DNA from: Isoetes taiwanensis
Taxonomy: Eukaryota; Streptophyta; Lycopodiopsida; Isoetales; Isoetaceae
NCBI GenBank assembly: GCA_021234155.1
Contig: JAJEKV010000006.1
Location: 9,019,003 to 9,083,002 of the forward strand
Reading direction: 5' to 3'
DNA: 64,000 bases
Shown: positions 15,148 through 25,312 of the stretch, in pieces
Position numbering within the stretch: the first letter of the stretch is position 1
How the letters are laid out: each line of letters begins with the position of its first letter
Notes under the pieces: model-generated
Database searches by the model: none
What the model was told of the DNA's origin: nothing
Seen by the model: only the letters and a program-made list of their open reading frames with translations
Position numbers and translations under genes: made by a program

Positions 15148-15285
15148 ATGCCCCTTACATTCACATTCACATTCACACCTTCATTTTCCTTTAGACTAAT
15201 GACAAATACAAAAATTGCCACATTCTTTGTTCTACCGTCCTTTCAAATTGTAGTAAAGCCCGGCAACGCCGGGCACCATAACTAG
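15148..15285 (+). mobile_element. Helitron-type 3' terminus
   Basis: A perfect 7-bp GC stem with a 3-base loop, gcccggcaacgccgggc (15257-15273), is followed by accataa and CTAG (15282-15285), then T. This is the standard Helitron 3' end: a GC-rich hairpin, about 10 bases, CTRR, and insertion before T. The 5' TC end was not located, and no Rep/helicase gene is visible, so it is probably a non-autonomous copy. The foldback at 14598-15147 would lie inside it. The left limit given is arbitrary. Confidence 0.75.
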
Positions 15286-15409
15286 TGCTCTTTAAACACC
15301 TTTACTTAGTAAAGCCAAAGAATTTTTCATGTGAATATAGGCATGCAATACAAACCCTCTTTTATATGTTTGGCATGATTCTTTTATCTCCTTGTTTCCT
15401 TTAGGGTCT

Positions 15410-15790
15410 ATTAAGCACCCATGGTTAAGTTTAGTTAAGTTAATTTTTACCGTTAAGTTAACACTAATCGGAAAGCTAGTTAAAAATTATAGTTAGGCTA
15501 ACTTAATCTAAAACCGCTTTACTTTTCGTTTAGTTATAAAATTTGGTTAAAAAATAACTTAACTAGCTAACTAAATGCTTTGAACATGTCTAGTTAAGTT
15601 AGCCAAATGCATAAAAATTATAAGCACATTCAACTAAACTTAAAGTGACCTCTAGAAACGTTTTTGTCTATTATTCTAACATGGTATCGGTTTCAATTTC
15701 TTAGATCCTAGTATATTTAGGTAAAAACTAGTTTTTTTTTGTTACGTCTAATTTTCATGTCCTAAATTTAAATGGAACAAAAAAATTACT
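15410..15790 (+). mobile_element. Ty1/copia-type LTR end with primer site, block copy 1
   Basis: A stretch rich in gttaagtt repeats ends ttattctaaca at 15681 and is followed by tggtatcgg (15682-15690), a decayed initiator-tRNA-Met primer site. The sequence after it (cttagatcctagtatat, aggtaaaaacta) resembles 1280-1400. No matching second LTR or gag was recognised, so this is a fragment. Confidence 0.45.
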
Positions 15791-17220
15791 AGCAATAAGG
15801 CAGGCTTGGAGCAAGGGATCGGGGTGCCGTGGATTTGGGAAAGGGGGTTTCATGCTCATTTGATTTATTTGACATTATCTCAACTTGAGTTGTACTAGTC
15901 TTGAGGTCATCCACACATAGTATTTAGATCATACATTTCATTTGATAACTTTCAAAGATACTCTCCATCTTTTAATTCATAACAAGCTATGACAAAGCAT
16001 GCCAAGGAGAGTGAAATGTATGAATTAAACAGGGTAAATTGCAAGTTTTCCAACTGATGGAATGGCCAGTGATCTACCTCCCACAACACGAATTCCCTAA
16101 ATTCCCCATTGATCAAGTGGGATTAGCCTCCTAGAGAGCTAATCAGGAAGCTTTACTTCCTCTAGATTATATTACAGAATCAAATGAATTAGAAATTGTC
16201 TACAAGATCATTCTTGCAAGCATAGCAGTCCCAAATCGCCCCCTACAATTTCATACACATGTCAATGTATTCAGAAGGATGGACTTAAGTTGTAGAGAGC
16301 TGATCAGATTCCAATTAGATTCTTAACAAGAGTTCGAGAATAGTTCCTCTCCCAAACTTGAAATTGGATGTCTCCAAAGCGAGGCAATCCGTAATTTATA
16401 TTCCTTCTCCCTGCTCTGCATGCTTCCGATTGCAAAATCGGCCCGTGATTGGATGCCTTGCATGTTCGATTCATACATGCACCAGATTGCAGCTCCGCCC
16501 CATCATAAATAGGCCTAAAAGGTTCGTTCCTTTTTTTGTTTTTCCTTATTGTGTTATTTAGACCAACCACAATATGACATGTCTCGAGACCTTTAACAAC
16601 ATATTAGGCTCTTTCACCCTTAGCTAATGTCCCAGGGGTTTCACATAATGTAGGCCATATATAACATGTGAGTTAATCGGGGTGGGTTTTTTTTTTTTTT
16701 TTTTTACTTAAACTGTACATATCTGTACGAAAATATGGGGTTTTTTAGAGGCAGTCTAGTGTAATATGTATACGGTAAGGGTTTTTTGAACCCTAGATAA
16801 GGCATATACGGAGGGGTTTTTGTCGATCCCATTAGCACATGGCGTATCCCTTTGCAATAGGTGAAACTCCACGGGGCTAATGTTTATTCTCATAAGCATT
16901 AGAACTTAGCCCTTAGGCACAAATTTACTTCCCCGATAATGTTCCCCATAGACCAAGTACAGGCTTATGGTCTGCCATATAGCACCTACAACTTAGTAGT
17001 CTATTGGTGGTACTCCCATACTCTTGGAATTCTGTCAAAGGTCCATTGTACTTTTGAAAGCACCCACCTCTAACACTTTTGCCAATGATTTTGCAGAAAT
17101 GAAGCAGATAAAAAGGTCTCCACATGAGAGATTTATTCCAACAAATCTAGAACTAACCTACTCATGGATCAAAGGGCTAGTGGGATTGAGATCATCCCGG
17201 TCAACTACTTTAGGCAATTG
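15791..17220. other. Degenerate repeat DNA, block copy 1
   Basis: No gene recognised. It includes a T-run at about 16688-16705 and GC-poor repeats such as the ttttgaaccctaga region. Short open frames near 16304-16570 and 16925-17125 lack motifs. It is probably old LTR-retrotransposon sequence, given its flanks. Confidence 0.35.
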
Positions 17221-17227
17221 TGAGTCT

Positions 17228-17263
17228 ACTAGAATAGAATAGAATAGAATAGAATAGAATAGA
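17228..17263. repeat. (AATAG)n microsatellite
   Basis: Seven consecutive tagaa/aatag units. The counterpart at about 51797-51829 has fewer units, so the array differs in length between block copies. Confidence 0.95.
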
Positions 17264-17353
17264 AACCATTAGGGAAACCATTAGAGAGGGGAAGAAAGAT
17301 TTGCTTGTGGCTACTATCAAATCTCCAACATCCAAGCTACTATCATTATGAAC

Positions 17354-17950
17354 TCAAGAAGAATCATTTGAAGATACACCATCATACACAACACCTTCAA
17401 TGAACTGAACAGATTTGCTTATAATAACTTGCTTGTTGGAAAGGATTATACAACTTGTAACTCTCCAATTTTTTGGGAAACCGAGGAAGATGGCTTTGGC
17501 ATCCCTGTCATGCAACTTGATATAACTTTTCAGCTTTTCAGCAAGTATAGAAGCATAAGTCAAGCACCCAAATACCCTCAAGGAAGGAAGGAAGGAAGGA
17601 AGGAAGGAAGGAAGGAAGGTATAAGGGAGACATATCAAATTTAATTTTTCAAATTGCTTTATAAAGAGCCACATTACACTTTTGCCTCGATGCGTTACCT
17701 ATTTGCCAAATATATTGTTCATACGCCTCTTCCCAAAATGATTCTACCAATACCTTCTTCTATGAGAAACTCATCAAAGGCATTAGAAACATATTCATCT
17801 CCATTGTCCCTTTTCATCATCTAAATTGCTAACCATGTTTGCTTTTCCATGACTGCTTTTAGGGCCTTGAAAATAAAATAATGTGCTAGTGCAATGTGGG
17901 TTGCTCTTGCAATTGTGTTGAAGATGGGGTCTAAAAGCTAAGAAGTCGCA
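17354..17950 (-). pseudogene. Ty1/copia integrase fragment, block copy 1
   Basis: Read from high to low coordinates: FKALKAVMEKQ, RDNGDEYVSNAFDEF and LIEEGIGR (about 17870-17750) match the copia integrase core around the second catalytic Asp and the following helix. After a frame break, LRVFGCLTYASI, DAKAIFLGFPKN and KQVIISKSVQF (about 17575-17400) match the integrase C-terminal region that precedes reverse transcriptase. Stops and frame changes make it dead. A (GGAA)n array has expanded inside the coding stretch at 17579-17618. Confidence 0.75.
17579..17618. repeat. (GGAA)n microsatellite inside copia integrase
   Basis: About ten aagg units in a row; in the minus-strand integrase frame they read as a repeated Leu-Pro-Ser-Phe run directly before LRVFGCLTYAS. 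The copy-2 array at about 52139-52172 is shorter. Confidence 0.95.
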
Positions 17951-18934
17951 TTTTAATAAAGTAGGTCACATGCGATTCCCTCTTTTTTCTTAACCTGGTT
18001 ATTTTAAATGAAAAGGACTTGCGAACCATTTTTGGCCTATTTAATTGTTGTAAAGACGAGTTTTTTTCGTGTGAGGATTTTTATTTAGAGGGTTCCTTTT
18101 GGTAGGATGAAATCTTCCTTAATCTATTTCTAAGAAATATAGTAAAATGCATCCATGTTTAAAGTATACATTCATAATGTATTGTCCACATAAGAAGTAA
18201 CATGAGTAAAAAAATCTCACGTACATTTAAGTAAAAACCCTTTGCAAAAATCTTTTGAAATACATGTTGGATGATGTCCAAGAAAAACCTAAAGTAATGG
18301 GTTAGTACTTTTGCAAATATGTACATTAGTTTTTGTACGAATTTTATTAATGTCAGCATTGCATCTTTGGCCATTGAACTTGACTCTTTCTTCACATTTT
18401 ATTTACTATGTCGATCATCCTTTCTTTCCATGCTTGACATGGAGTTCAATTCATCTGATAGCAGCACAAAACTATATTTCCATTGTATTGAGTGGTTAGA
18501 CATTCAACTATTGAAGGTCTTAAGAAATCTCTTTAGTTTCCTAGTTCCTAAGCTTTAAAAAATTGTTTGGAATATAGAGACATTATTTATATTTCTAATA
18601 TGTATGTGCTAGCTCAAGTTATCAACAACTACTGGTGCATGAAGAGTATTGGCCTCAATAGGAATAGGAGTTCCTTTTAACGTGATAAATTTCCGCTATT
18701 GGCCAAGGCAACATGCATGCTTTTACCTTTTTAATCCACTACTTCCTCAAGATGAACAGTCTTTCTTGTTCTACCACTTGTAGACTCCATACCACACACA
18801 ATTCTCTGAGACAAAATCAGAAGCCATTTCCTAGTCATTTGACATTCACGATTCACAAAATGAGCACACCACTCGCATTAGTTTTTGTGGTGATGTAGTA
18901 ATCATGTCGATTGAATAAAGCAAGAATCTCATAA
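17951..18934. other. Degenerate retroelement DNA, block copy 1
   Basis: Sequence upstream of the minus-strand copia integrase, probably old gag/pol. Frames are broken; a minus-strand stretch SSSMAKDAMLTLIKFV near 18370 is the longest, with no motif I can name. No other feature seen. Confidence 0.35.
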
Positions 18935-19323
18935 TCTTTTTTTTCGCAAACCAAGTCCGATGGAGTCTCCGCAGAAATACAAGGATCTAAATTGTGGATA
19001 AAAAGTCTCATATGTAAATTGATAAAATTTTATGAATTGATAGCGTTAAACAGGTCCTGAGCCAATTAGGGTGAAACAGGGCTGCCCATGTTCCCCCAGT
19101 CTTTTTGGACTGTACACAGATGAACTTGAGGGATGGCTTGCACGTAAAGGAGGCATTGGAGTAGGATTGATAGATATCTCATACAAGTTTTACTTTTTGC
19201 AGATGATATAGTCTTGATTTCCAGCACTGCTACTAGTCTCCAATATCATTTGGATACTTCTCAAGGATTTTGCGATCAGAAAGGCATGGCAATCAATGTT
19301 GAAAAATACAAAGTCATGATAGT
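18935..19323 (+). pseudogene. LINE reverse transcriptase, left part (split by gypsy), block copy 1
   Basis: Plus-strand frames give IRVKQGCPCSPSLFGLYTDEL, the fingers/palm motif of non-LTR reverse transcriptases, then LLFADDIVLIS (about 19190-19222) with the catalytic FADD, then AINVEKYKVM. The frame shifts between the first two blocks. The element breaks off at 19323, the left target duplication of the gypsy insertion, and resumes at 27737. It is dead. The exact 5' end of the LINE is uncertain. Confidence 0.85.
19319..19323. repeat. Gypsy target-site duplication, left (atagt)
   Basis: Five bases atagt directly before the LTR; identical to 27737-27741. Confidence 0.9.
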
Positions 19324-21760
19324 TGTAACGGACCTAGGATTTTGAGGTAAATTGTGGATTATTTTATTAAAGGATGCAAAGGAATATTAATCAAAATATC
19401 ACGCATGCAGAGAAATACGTCGTATATGTAGAGATTATACGGACGAAATCGTGGTTAAAAATAAATATAAGTACGAGAGAAAAGCATTAGGAAAAGATTG
19501 ATTGCGAGGAGGGATTCTTGAAGGAAGCGAATCGCGTCTGCGAGCAGCGGGAGGCGTGTTGGAGCCTTGAGAAAAAGCAAAGCAATAAAAAGGGATTCAG
19601 TGGGGATCAAGCCTTACACACAGGGTTTGGTGCTTGATTAAGTTGTGATTTGATTAGTGTGATGGATGTTCTTGTCAGCATAAGTTTAGAATTTATTCGT
19701 GTCTTGTATTGAGTTGGAATAGTAAAACTGCATGCTTTGAGTTCTTTATTTGAGAGATCATTCTATGTCTTGAATTAGGGAAGTTCTTGAACCCAATATG
19801 ATTTATTAGATTCAACCAATATAGAAATGAGCTGAAACATCATAGATACTTGATTTGAGCATAATAATTGAGTAAGGGTGAAGAATTGCCGAGAGATGGC
19901 AGATATTTTTGCGGTCTCGGCGAGAAAAGCATGGGATCTTGTTGGTGTCTGATTGCTTAAGAAAAAGTCACGGAACAGACCTGGAATGGGCCGATTTGGA
20001 ACCTGGGATGGCCGATTTGATCTGAAAAGTTGGATTTAGAATGATAAGGATGGGATTCAGGAGCAAAAGCTTGCCTTCTTAACTTTGTTTCCATGCCAAG
20101 AACATGCTTAAAATCAAATGTTTGAGACTCAAGCGGATCGATTCAATGAGAAAAACACTTGTAGAGGGGCGATTTGGGCGGTTTAGGATCGATTGATGCC
20201 AAATCCAGCGATTCTTTGGTCGGATTTCTGCCAAGAAGAAAAGCGGTTGGAATCCTTTTCTTGATCACAAACAATAAAATTTGGTGCAGAAATCCCCGTG
20301 CGCCGATTAATTTGGACCCAAGAGCTTTTGGGGTGGATTCGATGGCACCGGAGGCCAAATCCGGCATTCTGCGGTAGCGAGTTCGTGGATGTAATGTGTT
20401 TAGGGTTAGGTTAAAAAAAAAAATCAACGAAAAAAGTTAATACGTTAACAAGCCCGATTTGTTGTTAGTAAAGAAGCAATAAAAAGTAAAAGCTAGAAAG
20501 CTAAGCTCAAAATTTAGAAAAGCTAAGGTTTTAAGTTTAATTACAATAGTAAGGGTTAGTTGGAGCAAGGAGTTTGGCTCGTGATATATTATATAAAATT
20601 AAGGCCTAAGTTAATAAGGGGTTATGCTAATGGTTGCAAATTATCTATAATAACGATATTCTAAATGCTATAGGTTAAACATTGTTAAAGTTTTAAATCC
20701 TTGTGCAAGTAAATCCTGTTAAGGGGTAGGCATTTTATCTTTTATTTAATGATGATGGCTGCATAATGCATGATTCAGGTTATTATAATTATTGATTTAT
20801 GGTTGGATTTCTCTTGCTATATGAAGTGTATATTATGGAATTACGAGATGTAAGCTTGTTAGGGCATGGGGCATAATGATGGTGAATTGTATGTAATTGT
20901 CCATGGTGAAATTCTTTGATATAGACCTCTGGGGCCGGAGTCTAGATGCGATGGTCTAGACTCAAGGTTTTGCACAGTGCTATGTAAATGGTAATATTTG
21001 AACATCGGGCGTTGGCACCGTATGGTGCAACGTCATGCACAGTAAGTGGTCCTCCAATGCTGGACGCAGCATGGATGGGTGTGTACACACGTGGTTACCC
21101 CGCCTCTATGTCACTGGCCTGATCAGCCGAGTTGACCTTGCTCAGACCCAGAGGAATATTGATTGCAATGTTGATGCTATGGTTGCTTGGCTAGTGTATA
21201 TGTGTTTTTTTAATGTTGGAATTAAGTTGCAATGGTTGTGCTTAGTATAAATATGCATTGTGATTATCTTTGGTTGAACTAGTAACTTGGATTGCGTGGG
21301 CGAGGTTACAGGTAAGGCTAAGTTATTGTTCTAAGTTAGTGCTTGTGGTAACTGATGCTTGATATATTCTAAATCCCCGATCCCCACTTAGTCCGTGTGA
21401 CTAACCCCGTGGTTAAATGGTGTAAGCAGAAGTGCGAGATGCTCCAGAAAGTAGCCAAGCTTCGGAAAGGCGAGAGTAGAAGTGTGTGGATTGCTAGTTA
21501 ATATATTTGATTAATAAACTATTATTATTATGGATCGGCTTAAACTATAATCTTTTTGTACACTTTGGTTGTTGTGTGGGATTTTTCTTGGAGCAATGGC
21601 AAGTATAATATTTTGAAACCTTAGAGCATGTATAAAGATTAAATTCTTTACCTAAGTATGCATGTATCAATTTCTTGAGTTGCAAAGATTAAATAGATCC
21701 AACGGTAGAGATCGATGGGATCTCCAGTTACCGAGAGGTTAACTGGCCAGGCCCGTCACA
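19324..21760 (+). repeat. Gypsy 5' LTR, block copy 1
   Basis: 2437 bp; starts TGTAACGGACCTAGG and ends GGCCCGTCACA. It is nearly identical to 25313-27736, with differences bunched at particular sites (for example aaatcgtgg here against aaatactgtgg in the 3' LTR). Confidence 0.93.
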
Positions 21761-21762
21761 GT

Positions 21763-21775
21763 TGGTATCAGAGCC
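21763..21775 (+). other. Primer-binding site, initiator tRNA-Met
   Basis: tggtatcagagcc lies two bases after the 5' LTR and is complementary to the 3' end of initiator tRNA-Met, the usual primer of plant gypsy elements. Confidence 0.9.
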
Positions 21776-21844
21776 AAGTTCTGGTTAGTGTATGAGATTT
21801 ATGATTATTGATGATATTTGCTATGGTTCCAGATTCTTGTAGAG

Positions 21845-22013
21845 ATGAGTTCCCGGGAGGATCCCGTGAGGAGGCGGGCCTAGTGGAACCTCTGATATAG
21901 CTGATATCTTGCAGGCTAACCAGCGAGTGTTGCAGCAGAGTGCATCGCAACAAAAGATAACAGCTAAACAAGGCAGTAGAGAAGGTGCTGAAGGACACTA
22001 AGAGGGAAGTATT
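21845..22013 (+). pseudogene. Gag N-terminal stub
   Basis: The ATG at 21845 starts MSSREDP; after a frame break, the reading IADILQANQRVLQQSASQQK resembles the extreme N-terminus of plant chromovirus gag. The frame then meets protease sequence within about 170 bases. The capsid and zinc-knuckle region, normally about 1 kb, is absent. Copy 2 (about 56320-56470) lacks it too. Confidence 0.6.
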
Positions 22014-22330
22014 ATTCATGGAGTTCCTGTTCTCTTTCTTATTGATTGTGGTAGTACACATTGTTTTATTTCCCCAAGGCTGGCAAAGAAACTAGATTTG
22101 AATATGATTAGTCGGGATCCTAGATATGTGGAGTTGGCTGATGGTAAAATTAAGACTTCTTATGCTAAGGTAGACAATCTTGAATTCCAAGTAGGAGATT
22201 TTGAGTCCCAAACTAGTTTTGAAGTATTGAGCCTAGGGAAGTATGATGCTATTCTAGGGATGTCATGGTTGAGGCCATATAAAGCTTGCATTGATTGCGG
22301 AGAGCAAACAGTTACATGCCAAAGTCCAAT
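22014..22330 (+). pseudogene. Gypsy aspartic protease (retropepsin)
   Basis: HGVPVLFLIDCGSTHCFIS has the retropepsin active-site Asp at 22044-22046 (DCGSTH for the usual D-[ST]-G-[AS]). ILGMSWLRPY (about 22250-22281) matches the conserved ILGxDWL block near the protease C-terminus. Frame is open from about 22014 to the RT junction region at 22364. It would cleave the Gag-Pol polyprotein. With gag gone and RT broken it is not functional on its own. Confidence 0.85.
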
Positions 22331-22439
22331 GGAGATAAGCATGTCTTTGGAAGGATTGCCTTAACATTAGTGGTTATACCTTTGTCCCGGAAAAGTTTTA
22401 AGAAACAGATTAAGAACGGTTGCATAAGAGTGGGATGTG

Positions 22440-23850
22440 CATTTTTGGGTACCGCCGAGTTACAGGAACAACCTATTGCTCCTGAGATCCAGAAAGTATT
22501 GGATGAGTTCTCTGATGTGTTTCCTAAAGAATTAACAGAATTGCCTCCACATAGAATGGTAGATCATGAGATAGAACTTGTTCCTGGGCCTGAACCTACA
22601 TCAAGGCCACCATATAGATTTCATGCATTAGAGATGGCGAATTGAAGAAACAAAATGGCGGAATTATTGGAACAAGGGTTTATACTGTAAAGTGTTTCTC
22701 CATTTAGTGCGCCAGCTTTATTTGTAAAAAGAAAGATGGGACATTAAGGTTATGTATTGACTATCGCATGCTTAACCGATTCTGATGAAGAATAGATATG
22801 CATTGCCTAGGGTTGATGAGTTATTTGATCAGTTGGGACAAGCTAAGTACTTTACAAAAAAATTGATTTACGATCTGGATATCATAAGATCCGGATCAAG
22901 GATACATATATTTATAAGACTGCCTTTAGGACACGCTACGGACATTACGAGTTTGTTGTAATGCCCTTTGGGTTGACAAATGCTCCTGCCACTTTTATGC
23001 GCCTCATGAATGAGATATATCCGATCTTTTCTGGATAAGTTTATATTGGTTTTCTTTGATGATATTTGGTATATTCCAGGACATTAGAGGAGCATGTGGA
23101 ACATGTAAAGCAGACATTAGCTATTTTGTGACGAGAAAAGTTGTATGGTAAGTTATCTAAGTGTTCTTTTTGCACAAACTAGATTGGTATATCTTGGGCA
23201 TGTAATTTCGGAAAAGGGATTAGAGCGGATCCTTCTAAGATTGAGGCGATTAGGGATTGGCCCACACCAAAAGACGGTAAAGGAGGTAAGATCATTCTTG
23301 GGATTAGCGGGATATTACCGCAAATTTGTTCCTAAATTTGCAAAGATTGCTGCCCTTTAACTTCTTTGTTGTGTAAGAAGAATGATTTGCATTGGACCGA
23401 TAGTTGTCAAGAAAGTTTCCAAAAGTTAAAGGATGTTTTGATTAGTGCACCGTTTTAAGGATTCGGACATGAATATACCCTTCCATGTAGTCACCGATGC
23501 TTCGGGAAAGCCGTTGTAGGAGGAGTCTTGCTTTGCAGGATGGCGAGTTTGTGCTTATATATCTAAATAAATTGTCTTCACGAACAAAATTACCCGGTGG
23601 TATGATTTGGAAATGTTGGCCATTATCCATGCCTTAAGGGTATGGAGACATTATTTATTGGGTCGTCGTTTTTTTTGAAGACCTGACCACCAAAATTTGA
23701 AGTATTTTGCAAAACAGCCATATTTGAATAATAGGCAAAGGAGGTGGATGCAATTAAGAGAAGAGTATGATTTTGAAATTGAATATCAACCTGGCAAAGA
23801 AAATGTGATTGCAGATGCTTTGTCTAGAAGGTTATTCTTAACCTCTATTA
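22440..23850 (+). pseudogene. Gypsy reverse transcriptase and RNase H, frameshifted
   Basis: Recognisable blocks in order: FPKELTELPPHR, RPPYRF, DLRSGYH (22864-22884), then [29 protein letters not shown] (about 23055, the catalytic DD), the connection domain KIEAIRDWPTP and SFLGLAGYYRKF, and after RNase H the hinge YQPGKENVIADALSRR (about 23787-23834). The domain order is that of Ty3/gypsy. At least six frame breaks occur, several at homopolymers or CCG sites, such as cttaaccgatt at 22771 where copy 2 has cccggatt. Some breaks may be read errors. Confidence 0.85.
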
Positions 23851-24019
23851 GTGTGCTACAAGGGCAATGGGGTGCAGATATTCTTAGCAAATTGAGGAAT
23901 GATCCATATTTTGCACCTGTGTTGGAGAACCCTCAAGATTTTTCGAGGTATGCATTGTCCAAAGGAGTTTTGTATTATAATGGCCGTATGTGTATTCCTA
24001 ATGATCAGAAGTTGAGATT

Positions 24020-25282
24020 GAGGTTGCTATATGAAGCACATGATAGTCCTTTGGCGGGCCACCCAGGGGTACACAAAACTTTGAGGAAAATGCGCCAGAA
24101 TTTCTTTTGGCCCGAGACGTAAGAAGATGGTTAAAAAGAGCACGTGGCTAGGTGTTTATCTTGTCGAAGGTAAAAGCATCAAGGTTTAGGGAGCCTGGAG
24201 AATTACAACCTTTAGTAATTCCATCTTCTAAGTGGGAGTGTATTTCTATGGACTTCATTGTTGAGCTTCCCCGGACACGTTCAGGTTATGATGCAATTTA
24301 TGTTATGGTTGATCGACTAACTAAGCAGGCCCATTTTATGCCTACGAAGACTACTGCTACGGCAATGGATATTGCTAAGTTATTTGTTAAGGAGATTTTT
24401 AGGTTGCATGGGATGACGACCACTATTTCATCAAATGGGGATACAAAGTTTATGAGCCAATTTTGGCAAAGGTTATTTCAAAATATTGGGACTAAGTTAT
24501 ATGCCAGTACATCTTATCGTCCTCAAGCAGATGGCCAAGTTGAGCGAGTTAATCGAATCTTGGAGGATATGCTCAGGATGTATGTGCCTAGTCAACCAAA
24601 GGTATGGGATTCATATTTGTATTTGGCTGAGTTTGTATACAATAACACTTATCAAGATTCCATCAAAATGACTCCTTTTGAAGCAATGTATGGTAAGGAG
24701 TGTCGTTGTCCTCTTAACTGGAGAGATCCCCAATGCAATGTTGAAGCAGCTAATGAAGTAGCGGAGGACATGGAAGCTCAGCTAGGGAGACTTCGACAGA
24801 ATTTGGTTGTGGCACAAAATAGACAGAAGCAGTATGCAAATAAGAGACGTAGACCACTTGAATTTCAAAAAGGGGATTATGTGTTCTTGAGGATTAATCC
24901 CAAACAGAGTTCACTGGCATTTAAAAGTGCAGGTAAATGGGCCCCTAGGTATGCGGGTCCGTATGAAATTTTGGAACATATTGGCAAGGTGGCTTATAGA
25001 TTGGAGTTGCCCTCGCACTTGAAAGTACATAATGTCTTTCACGTGAGTAACTTAAGGAAGTATGTGTTTGATCCTTCCCATATGTTGGGGGACGATGATT
25101 TGGTAAGCAGGGAGAACTTTTTGTACCCCCGACCAGAACGTATTCTGCGAGAGAAAACCCGTCGGTTAAGGAGGCGAACAATATGGAGATTTTTGGTTCA
25201 ATGGGCGGGTTGTCTTGAGGAAGATGCCACATGGGAAGATGCCAATTGGATTCTTCATGAGTTTCCAGAGATGCGCCCATGA
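24020..25282 (+). CDS. Gypsy integrase with C-terminal chromodomain
   Basis: The zinc-binding HHCC region is split: HDSPLAGHPG at about 24040-24065, then, after a stop/frame break near 24121, CLSC at about 24152. From 24152 the frame is open for 376 codons to TGA at 25280. The core shows Asp in SMDFIVELP (24251-24253) and Glu in GQVERVN (24542-24544). The middle catalytic Asp of the usual SDRD is Asn here (24434-24436, SNGD). A GPYEI/HNVFHVSNLRK block (about 24958-25060) is the integrase C-terminal module. PERILREKTRRLRRR and VQWAGCLEEDATWEDANWI (about 25130-25250) form a chromodomain-like module, which in chromoviruses steers insertion to chromatin. The D-to-N change predicts a catalytically dead enzyme. 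Confidence 0.85.
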
Positions 25283-25300
25283 GGACATGGGTTGAATTTT

Positions 25301-25312
25301 TGGAGGAGAGAC
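25301..25312 (+). other. Polypurine tract
   Basis: tggaggagagac directly precedes the 3' LTR and would prime plus-strand synthesis. Confidence 0.75.
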
